This document shows positions 5,702 to 10,638 of a stretch of 10,638 bases of DNA, piece by piece. The position numbers were made by a program, and so were the translations under genes. The notes beneath the pieces were generated by a model, which saw only the letters and a list, made by a program, of their open reading frames with translations, did no database searches and was not told the origin of the DNA. The number at the start of each line of letters is the position of its first letter. The first letter of the stretch is position 1. The DNA comes from a bacterium. GTDB lineage: Bacteria > Desulfobacterota > Deferrimicrobia > Deferrimicrobiales > Deferrimicrobiaceae. The DNA lies in the NCBI GenBank assembly GCA_020056545.1, contig JAGVHM010000199.1:1-10638 (forward strand), given 5' to 3'.

Positions 5702-7101
5702 TTCGTGACCTCGAATGCCAGGGCGGATGTCAATGCAAGGAAGTCGGCGTCGGGATCGTCCTTGAGAGGTACCTTGATGGAGGCCGTGAGGAGCTGGCGC
5801 CCTTTCTTCAGAGCGATCTTCGCCAGGCCTTCCCTGTCCGTCTCCGCCGTCTTCCCGTGCTCCGACTCTATGTCGGCGCCCGGCGCGGGCCTGCCGTCGA
5901 AAACCACCCTGACCTGGAGCGCCTCTCCCGCCTTCATCTCCAGCGGGTTTTTCAGGGGGACGATGTCGAGGCGCATCCCCTCCACGGGCCTGGTCGCCGA
6001 CTCCCCGGAGGCCACGAGCGATTTGGAATAGTGGAGCTGCCGGTTCGCCTCCACCACGCGAGTCGCCTTCCGTTTGGGCAGGTTCTTCCAGCCGTAAATC
6101 GTCTTAGACCAGTAGCCGGAATCCAGGTCGGCCACTATCAGGCACGCCTGCCGCTCGGGCCGCACCAGCAGTACCTTTCCCTGGACCTGCCGGCGAAACG
6201 GGACCGGTTTCCCTTCCGCATCCATGACGATGATTTTCTTGACGTTCGCGGGGTCGTATTCAAGACGCTTGTCGCCGTGGCCGTAAACCACGGCATACCC
6301 GTCTCCCCTTTTCTCGATCCAGTATTCGTGGCTCCATGCGGACGCCGGGAGCAGGGCCGACGCTCCGATCATGAGAACGACGCACGCCTTGCCGAACGCT
6401 TTCAGCGACCCCTCGACCCTGTGGGAAAAAAACAGCACCAGCACGGTGACCGACGCCTCGAGCATGCCGACCGCAAGCAGATGGGGAAGCATCACCGCGG
6501 GAATGGCCACTTCAAGCGGGAAGGGGAAGTAGGCCGCCCCTGCTTGGCCGCGGTAGATCCAGGGCTGAAGCCCAAGCTCCACCGCAGCGAAAAACGCCCC
6601 GAGATTGATGGCGAGGTAGGCCGCGACGCCTCCGGCGACCAGGCGCACCGAAAGGGGAGGGCCGTCCTCCCGGGCCTCGCCGGTTTCCGTGCGCACGAAC
6701 CAGGCCGCGACGCGGAGAATCGCCCTGTAAGCGCCGTACCCGGCGAGGGACCCCACGAGGGCGACGTTGAAGCAGTTCGCCCCGATGGCGGTGATTCCGC
6801 CGTCCCCCATCACCACCGCCTGGATGAGAAGAGAGACCGAAACGGCGAGGACCGCCGCCCACGGCCCCAACAGGATCGCCAGCACCGTCGTCCCGCTTAC
6901 GTGCCCGGTGGTCCCCCCGGGCAGCGGGAGGAAGAACATCATCGCCGCGAGGGAAAAGACCGAACCCATGGCGAGAGAGGGGATCCGCGACGTCTGGAGG
7001 GTATCCTTCATCCGCCGGGAAGCGTATCCCCACGCCGGAACCATCGCGGCCCACAAGGATCCGTACGTCACGGGTCCTATGTATCCGTCGGGTATGTGCA
7101 T
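5698..7101 (-). CDS. nikM: Fused NikM substrate-binding subunit and NikK (DUF4198) domain
   Basis: A 467-residue two-part protein, the first gene of the operon. Residues 1-230 are the CbiM/NikM membrane component: it opens with MHIPDGYIG and contains GGTTGHVSGT with His67, and ITAIGANCFNVALVG (103-117). In the solved NikM structure Ni(II) is held by the N-terminal amine, His2 and His67, and all of these positions are kept here. A further hydrophobic helix (about 236-253, ending ALLPASA) works like a signal anchor. It is followed by a periplasmic DUF4198/NikK-like domain (258-467) starting HEYWIEKR, with the typical VPLKNPLEMKAGEALQVRVVFDG block (381-403). CbiM proteins are usually about 200-350 residues, and NikK is generally a separate gene, so this is a fusion. 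ATG 7101 must be the start for the MHIPDG site to form; GGAGG lies nine bases upstream. Its stop overlaps nikL by 4 bases. Confidence 0.93.
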   Translation of the reverse strand: MHIPDGYIGPVTYGSLWAAMVPAWGYASRRMKDTLQTSRIPSLAMGSVFSLAAMMFFLPLPGGTTGHVSGTTVLAILLGPWAAVLAVSVSLLIQAVVMGDGGITAIGANCFNVALVGSLAGYGAYRAILRVAAWFVRTETGEAREDGPPLSVRLVAGGVAAYLAINLGAFFAAVELGLQPWIYRGQAGAAYFPFPLEVAIPAVMLPHLLAVGMLEASVTVLVLFFSHRVEGSLKAFGKACVVLMIGASALLPASAWSHEYWIEKRGDGYAVVYGHGDKRLEYDPANVKKIIVMDAEGKPVPFRRQVQGKVLLVRPERQACLIVADLDSGYWSKTIYGWKNLPKRKATRVVEANRQLHYSKSLVASGESATRPVEGMRLDIVPLKNPLEMKAGEALQVRVVFDGRPAPGADIESEHGKTAETDREGLAKIALKKGRQLLTASIKVPLKDDPDADFLALTSALAFEVTK

Positions 7102-7162
7102 GCGGACTCGCCTCCGGGGTTCCGTTCGATTTCGCGTCCCGATGGTGCCATGAATTTAAAAA

Positions 7163-7197
7163 TCGTGCTACCACCGGCTTGCTTCTAGGTAGCACGA
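7163..7197. promoter_or_regulatory. Perfect 10-bp inverted repeat, probable NikR operator
   Basis: TCGTGCTACC (7163-7172) and GGTAGCACGA (7188-7197) are exact reverse complements separated by 15 bases. The core GTGCTAC/GTAGCAC resembles the GTGTTAC/GTAACAC half-sites I recall for deltaproteobacterial NikR. The outer span is 31 bp rather than the about 28 bp expected for that type and for E. coli NikR, so the assignment is tentative. It overlaps the predicted -10 region of the nikMK promoter, a good place for repression. The same bases could also form an RNA hairpin followed by T runs on either strand, so an attenuator is the main alternative. Confidence 0.6.
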
Positions 7198-7203
7198 AAT
7201 ATT

Positions 7204-7240
7204 TTTTCGTGTCAAGTCTTATCTTTTCGTGCCAAGTCTT
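7204..7240 (+). repeat. Two direct repeats with 20-bp period
   Basis: TTTTCGTGTCAAGTCTT (7204-7220) and TTTTCGTGCCAAGTCTT (7224-7240) differ at one base and start exactly 20 bp apart, close to two helical turns, so a protein would meet both on one face of the DNA. Each contains the TCGTG core also found in both arms of the neighbouring inverted repeat. The first copy lies over the minus-strand TTGACA. They look like extra binding sites for the same regulator. Confidence 0.75.
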
Positions 7241-7284
7241 CATGATATGCTTGCCGGACGAGTTCCCCCCGGAGGAGACGAGAA

Positions 7285-8595
7285 ATGAATCCATCGCGCC
7301 GTCCTTCGGACTCCGGCGGCAAACATCCCTTCCTCCTGAACTACGGCCGGTCCCGGCTCCCCCTGCAGGAAAATCTTTTCAGGATCATGCATCTCCTCTC
7401 GGCGCGCCCCCCTCTGCTGCCTCCTTCGGAGGAAAAGTTCCTGCAGCAGCGGATCGCCCGGCCCATCGGCTCTCTCCCCCTCCGGCAGATGCTCAAGCCG
7501 GGAGACTCCGTCGCCGTGGCTATCTCGGACGTCACCCGCTACAGCGCGACGGAAAAAATCCTCACCCCTCTCCTGGGGGAGACGGACGCGGCGGGAATCC
7601 CCCGGAAGCGGGTCACCCTTTTCGTCGCGCGGGGGATGCATCGAGCGCTTTCGCCGGAGGAACTGCGGACTGTGGCGGGGCCGGAGATTTCCTCGGGGGT
7701 TCGCGTGGAGCAGTCAGACCCGGACGGGGAAACGGTCCATGTGGGGACCACCTCGCGCGGGACGCCGGTCCTTCTGTGCCGTTCCCTGATGGAACACGAC
7801 CGGATCGTCCTGACCGGGACCATATCCTTCCATTACTTCGCCGGCTTCGGCGGGGGAAGGAAGACCCTCGTCCCGGGGTGCGCCGGCCGGGAGACCGCGG
7901 AGGCGACCCACTATCGCATCTTCCGGACCGAGGGACCCGGGAAACATCCCCTGGCCCGCCCCGGCATCCTCGCTGGGAACCCGGTCCATCAGGACATCAT
8001 CGAGGCCGTCTCCATGGCCCCGCCGGCGTTCCTGGTAAACACGCTTCTCACCCCGGAGAAGAACCTGTTCGACACGGTCGCCGGACACTGGCAAAAGGCG
8101 CACGAGGAAGGGTGCGCCCGGTACGCGAAAATCTACCGGGTGCGCATCCCCCGGAAATACCCCCTCGTCATCGCCTCGGCAGGGGGGTTCCCTAAAGACA
8201 TCAACTTCATCCAGTCGCACAAGGCGATGGACCACGCGTTCCTGGCGATGGAACCCGGAGGGGTCATGATACTTCTGGCGGAATGCCCCGACGGATTCGG
8301 CAGCCCCGAGTTCCTGCCGTGGTTCCGGTTCGGAAACCCGGAGGAGATGGAGAAGGAGCTTCGGGCCGACTATCAGATCTACGGCCAGACGGCGCATGCC
8401 GCCTTCGTAAAGGCGAAGGCCTGCCGCATCATCCTGGTTTCCTCCCTGCGCCCGGAGGACGTGGAGCGGATGGGGATGACTCCTGCAGCCTCCCTCCAGG
8501 CGGCGGTGGAGGAAGCCCGCAGGCACCTCGGCGAACTTCCGCCCGCGCTGGTCATGCCGGATGCGGGCTACGTCCTGCCGGATCCCCAGCGGTAA
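7285..8595 (+). CDS. larA: LarA-family nickel-pincer racemase/epimerase
   Basis: A 436-residue cytosolic enzyme of the lactate racemase family, which racemises or epimerises 2-hydroxyacids by hydride transfer to a nickel-pincer nucleotide cofactor. Known functional residues of Lactobacillus plantarum LarA are all found at matching spacing: His119 in ARGMHR (LarA His108), His183 in SFHYFAGFGGGRK (His174), Lys193 (Lys184, the lysine attached to the cofactor), His209 in EATHY (His200), and Gln311/Lys314 in FIQSHKAM (Gln295/Lys298). SDVTRY (81-86) has Tyr where many LarA proteins have Pro, so the substrate may not be lactate. The length is normal for the family. ATG 7285 is supported by GGAGGAG (7271-7277). 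The gene is divergent from the nickel-uptake operon and shares its control region. The cofactor-making genes larB, larC and larE are not present. The family assignment is strong; the exact reaction is open. Confidence 0.92.
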   Translation: MNPSRRPSDSGGKHPFLLNYGRSRLPLQENLFRIMHLLSARPPLLPPSEEKFLQQRIARPIGSLPLRQMLKPGDSVAVAISDVTRYSATEKILTPLLGETDAAGIPRKRVTLFVARGMHRALSPEELRTVAGPEISSGVRVEQSDPDGETVHVGTTSRGTPVLLCRSLMEHDRIVLTGTISFHYFAGFGGGRKTLVPGCAGRETAEATHYRIFRTEGPGKHPLARPGILAGNPVHQDIIEAVSMAPPAFLVNTLLTPEKNLFDTVAGHWQKAHEEGCARYAKIYRVRIPRKYPLVIASAGGFPKDINFIQSHKAMDHAFLAMEPGGVMILLAECPDGFGSPEFLPWFRFGNPEEMEKELRADYQIYGQTAHAAFVKAKACRIILVSSLRPEDVERMGMTPAASLQAAVEEARRHLGELPPALVMPDAGYVLPDPQR

Positions 8596-8614
8596 AAGGA
8601 AGGGAGGAACGAAG

Positions 8615-8974
8615 ATGAAACGGATCTGGAACCCACCGGACATGAACCCGCGTCCGCTTGCGCCGGGAGTCTCCGCGAAAATCGCGTGGGGAAAGAAGCT
8701 GATGCTCTCCCTCGTCCTCCTCGAGCCGAACGCCGCGGTACCGGAGCACTCCCACCCGCACGAGCAGATGGGAATGCTGGTATCGGGTACGATGGAGCTC
8801 ACCGTCGGCGGTAAGACGACACTGCTCTCCGGAAACGAGATGTACCTCGTCCCCGGAGGCGTGCGGCATTCCGCAAGGGCGGGTCCCGAGGGGGTAGCGG
8901 CGCTCGACGCCTTCTCCCCTCCCCGGGAAGAGTACAAGCGGCGTCGAACCACACCTAAAAGACGTAAACGCTAA
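8615..8974 (+). CDS. Single-domain cupin, co-transcribed with larA
   Basis: A 119-residue small beta-barrel protein. Cupin motif 1 is PEHSHPHEQMGMLVSG, with probable metal ligands His45, His47 and Gln51 at the usual glutamate or glutamine position. Motif 2 is GNEMYLVPGGVRHSA, with ligand His85. The last 15 residues are strongly basic (EEYKRRRTTPKRRKR), outside the cupin fold. ATG 8615 has GGGAGG (8602-8607) seven bases upstream and lies 19 bases after the larA stop, so both genes are probably one transcript. Cupins can be metal-dependent dioxygenases, isomerases or simple sugar-acid binders; the substrate cannot be read here. The pairing suggests it acts on, or senses, the hydroxyacid handled by LarA. 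Its stop codon overlaps that of the converging leuA. Confidence 0.88.
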   Translation: MKRIWNPPDMNPRPLAPGVSAKIAWGKKLMLSLVLLEPNAAVPEHSHPHEQMGMLVSGTMELTVGGKTTLLSGNEMYLVPGGVRHSARAGPEGVAALDAFSPPREEYKRRRTTPKRRKR

Positions 8975-10548
8975 AGCGAAGGGGCCGGCGCCTTCCCCCG
9001 GGATTTTCGCTTCCCCTTGCGGGCGGCCTTCTCCCGCTTCTCCGAAGCGACCCACCGGTTGATGGCGGAAATGTATGCCTTGACCGCGGCCTCGATGATG
9101 TCCGTCGAGCTTGCGGCGCCCGCGAAGATCGTCCCGTTGGTCCTGATCCGGACCGTCGCTTCCCCGATGGCGTCTTCGCCCGACGTGACCGCGTTCAGGC
9201 CGAAGTTCAAAAGCGTGAACTCGTGCCCGACGATCCGCTCGATGCACTTGTACGCCGCGTCGATCGGACCGTTTCCCGTCGAGGCCTCCTCGACCACTTC
9301 GCCGCCGCGCCGGACCCGGAGCGCCGCCATCGGCGTGGCCTGGGTGCCCGACAGGACCTGGATGTGCTCGAGCCGGTATGTCTCCGGCACCTTGAACAGC
9401 TCCTCCTGCACGAGGATTTCGAGTTCCTCGACCTTCACTTCCTTCTTCTTGTCGGCCACCGCGAGGAACTTCTGGTAGACCGCGTCCAGCTGCGCGTCGG
9501 TGAGCGAGTGGCCGAAGGAGGAGATGTGGTGCTTGAGCGCCGCCCTCCCCGAGCGGGCCGTCAGGGTGAACGTATGTGCCGTGACCCCGACGTCCTCGGG
9601 CCGGATGATCTCGTAGGTGGAACGGTCCTTGAGGATCCCGTCCTGGTGGATCCCCGAAGAGTGCGCGAATGCGTTCGTCCCGACGATCGCCTTGTTCCGC
9701 TGCACCGGGAGCCCCATGAGGGCGGAGACCATCTTGCTCGTCTTGGCGATCTCCTTCGCCTTCACGTCCGTGTACAGGTGGCCGAAAACCTCCTTGCGGG
9801 TCCGGATCGCCATCACCACCTCTTCCAGCGCGGCGTTCCCGGCCCGCTCGCCGATCCCGTTCACCGTCACCTCGGCCTGCCGCGCGCCGGCCAGGATCCC
9901 CGCCAGCGTGTTCGCCGTGGCCAATCCAAGGTCGTTGTGGCAGTGCATGGAAATCACCGCCTTATCCAGCGCCGGAACCTTCTCCTTCAGGCGGCGGATC
10001 CGCTCGGCCATCTCCTGCGGCGTGGCGTATCCCACCGTGTCGGGGACGTTGATCGTCGTCGCCCCGGCCTTCACTATCGCCTCCACGCTGCGGCAGAGGA
10101 ACTCGAAGTCGGTGCGCGCCGCGTCCTCGGTGGAAAATTCCACGTCGGGACAGAGGGATTTTGCGTACTTGACCGTATCCACGCACCACTGGAGGATCTT
10201 GTCCCGGTCGGACTTGAACTTCTTCTGGATGTGGATGTCGGATGTCCCAAGGAACGTGTGGATGCGCGGGCGTTTCGCGACCTTGACCGCTTCCCACAGG
10301 GTATCGATGTCCTTCCGGACAGCCCGGGCCAGCCCCGTGATCACTGGGCCCTTCACCTCGCGCGCGACCGTGCGCACGGCGTCGAAATCCCCCGGCGAGG
10401 ACGCCGGGAACCCCGCCTCGATGATGTCCACGTTCAGGGCCACAAGCTGCCTCGCGATCTCCACCTTCTGCTCCTTGGCGAGCTTGGCACCGGGTACCTG
10501 CTCCCCGTCCCGCAACGTCGTGTCGAAGATGAATACCTTGTCCGCCAT
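8971..10548 (-). CDS. leuA: 2-isopropylmalate synthase
   Basis: A 525-residue enzyme that condenses acetyl-CoA with 2-oxoisovalerate, the first committed step of leucine synthesis. The TIM-barrel catalytic domain shows DTTLRDGEQ (9-17), with the metal-binding Asp14 next to the catalytic Arg13, HTFLGTSDIHIQKKF (97-111), the metal-ligand histidines in MHCHNDLGLA (201-210), NGIGERAGN (230-238), and the HSSGIHQDG segment. The C-terminal leucine-binding domain ends in the typical STDIIEAAVKAYISAIN. A basic tail of about 25 residues (KREKAARKGKRKSRGKAP) follows, longer than usual. Length and motifs separate it from homocitrate synthase, and the HxH region and C-terminal domain fit LeuA better than citramalate synthase, though that paralogue is the main alternative. 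ATG 10548 has AAGGAGGAAG at 10560-10551. The frame is also open for 30 codons upstream to the window edge, without recognisable domain content. Confidence 0.95.
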   Translation of the reverse strand: MADKVFIFDTTLRDGEQVPGAKLAKEQKVEIARQLVALNVDIIEAGFPASSPGDFDAVRTVAREVKGPVITGLARAVRKDIDTLWEAVKVAKRPRIHTFLGTSDIHIQKKFKSDRDKILQWCVDTVKYAKSLCPDVEFSTEDAARTDFEFLCRSVEAIVKAGATTINVPDTVGYATPQEMAERIRRLKEKVPALDKAVISMHCHNDLGLATANTLAGILAGARQAEVTVNGIGERAGNAALEEVVMAIRTRKEVFGHLYTDVKAKEIAKTSKMVSALMGLPVQRNKAIVGTNAFAHSSGIHQDGILKDRSTYEIIRPEDVGVTAHTFTLTARSGRAALKHHISSFGHSLTDAQLDAVYQKFLAVADKKKEVKVEELEILVQEELFKVPETYRLEHIQVLSGTQATPMAALRVRRGGEVVEEASTGNGPIDAAYKCIERIVGHEFTLLNFGLNAVTSGEDAIGEATVRIRTNGTIFAGAASSTDIIEAAVKAYISAINRWVASEKREKAARKGKRKSRGKAPAPSL

Positions 10549-10550
10549 TT

Positions 10551-10560
10551 CTTCCTCCTT
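10551..10560 (-). promoter_or_regulatory. Ribosome binding site of leuA
   Basis: Read on the minus strand, AAGGAGGAAG ends two bases before ATG 10548, with GGAGG about five bases from the start. It decides the leuA start, since the same frame has no stop between 10549 and the window edge. In the remaining 78 bases (10561-10638) I see no clear promoter, leader peptide rich in leucine codons, or terminator. Confidence 0.7.
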
Positions 10561-10638
10561 TTCCTTTTTAAAACCTGGGACGGTCCTGAGTTCTACTGTT
10601 GATCCATCAATCCCTGCCGAATAACCAGATTCATCTTC

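Larger units (their letters stand above)
7102..7284. promoter_or_regulatory. Divergent control region between the nickel operon and larA
   Basis: This 183-bp gap contains the start signals of both divergent units. It is AT-rich in the middle (about 7151-7250), unlike the surrounding coding DNA. On the minus strand a perfect -35 hexamer TTGACA lies at 7215-7210. Eighteen bases on is TACCTA (7191-7186) preceded by TG, a weak extended -10, which would place the nikMK transcript start inside the inverted repeat. For larA the best -10 candidates are TATCTT (7220-7225) and TATGCT (7246-7251), without a good -35. Four TCGTGYYAMS elements occupy the region (listed separately). The ribosome site of larA is GGAGGAG (7271-7277), seven bases before its ATG. 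Confidence 0.7.

Noticed and set aside
5857..7188. Long plus-strand open frame opposite nikMK
   Set aside because: The translation is Arg, Pro, Gly and His rich with no recognisable fold. The opposite strand carries a well-supported NikM with intact nickel ligands.
7163..7240. A short CRISPR array or plasmid-type iterons
   Set aside because: The repeats are short, imperfect, in mixed orientation, with spacers too short for CRISPR, and no replication or Cas gene is near. Operator sites fit better.
7102..7284. A nickel-cobalt riboswitch upstream of nikMK or larA
   Set aside because: I could not find the multi-stem junction or conserved G-rich internal loops of that class. The structure present is repeats plus one simple hairpin.
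7714..8952. Long minus-strand open frame opposite larA and the cupin
   Set aside because: It spans two real genes and their gap on the other strand and shows no domain or ribosome site.
8971..10548. Citramalate synthase or homocitrate synthase instead of leuA
   Set aside because: The C-terminal regulatory domain, the HTFLGTSDIH segment and the overall length fit 2-isopropylmalate synthase best. A tree with characterised enzymes would settle it.
9223..10602. Long plus-strand open frames opposite leuA (also 9617-10624)
   Set aside because: They are antisense to a strongly supported leuA, have low-complexity Arg/Pro/Asp-rich or Ser-rich translations, and lack credible ribosome sites.
10549..10638. 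Extension of leuA, or an upstream fused gene, into the open frame before ATG 10548
   Set aside because: The 30 codons to the window edge show no domain, the last ones are just the translated ribosome site (Lys/Glu run), and MADKVFIFDTTLRDGEQ is a normal family start.

Overview
This is a GC-rich bacterial window, tightly packed with strong GGAGG-type ribosome binding sites. The combination of a DUF2155 lipoprotein, a class II tRNA-Ser, a NikM/NikK/NikL-type nickel transporter with NikR, and Gram-negative outer-membrane and lipoprotein signals suggests a deltaproteobacterium-like (Desulfuromonadota/Desulfobacterota) organism. That placement is an inference from gene content, not a phylogenetic result.

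Layout. 1-251: a complete tRNA-Ser(GGA), then a stranded tRNA 3'-end remnant on the opposite strand and a 15-bp tandem repeat. 252-818 (+): a DUF2155 lipoprotein with Pro-Gly-Met repeats, ended by a clear intrinsic terminator. 887-1681 (-): an inositol monophosphatase family enzyme (SuhB type). 1792-1956 (+): a 54-residue lipoprotein with a CPHC motif. 1979-7101 (-): a six-gene nickel-uptake operon transcribed nikMK, nikL, outer-membrane barrel, nikQ, nikO, nikR, with 4-bp ATGA overlaps or gaps of 10-19 nt. 7102-7284: a 183-bp divergent control region with four copies of a TCGTGYYAMS element and a perfect 10-bp inverted repeat. 7285-8595 (+): a LarA-family nickel-pincer racemase/epimerase. 8615-8974 (+): a cupin just downstream of larA. 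8971-10548 (-): 2-isopropylmalate synthase (leuA), whose stop codon overlaps that of the cupin.

How it works together. The central 7 kb reads as a nickel economy module. The barrel may admit nickel across the outer membrane. The periplasmic parts of NikMK and NikL, and the NikM core with its His2/His67 site, capture it. The NikQ/NikO energy module drives import, and NikR senses cytoplasmic nickel. Facing away from this operon, over a shared repeat-rich promoter region, is LarA, a family whose catalysis depends on a nickel-pincer nucleotide cofactor and whose known His/Lys residues are all present. Nickel supply and a nickel-consuming enzyme are therefore probably co-regulated. The cofactor biosynthesis genes larB, larC and larE are not in the window and must lie elsewhere if the enzyme is active. 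The flanking genes (tRNA-Ser, suhB, leuA) look like ordinary chromosomal housekeeping genes.
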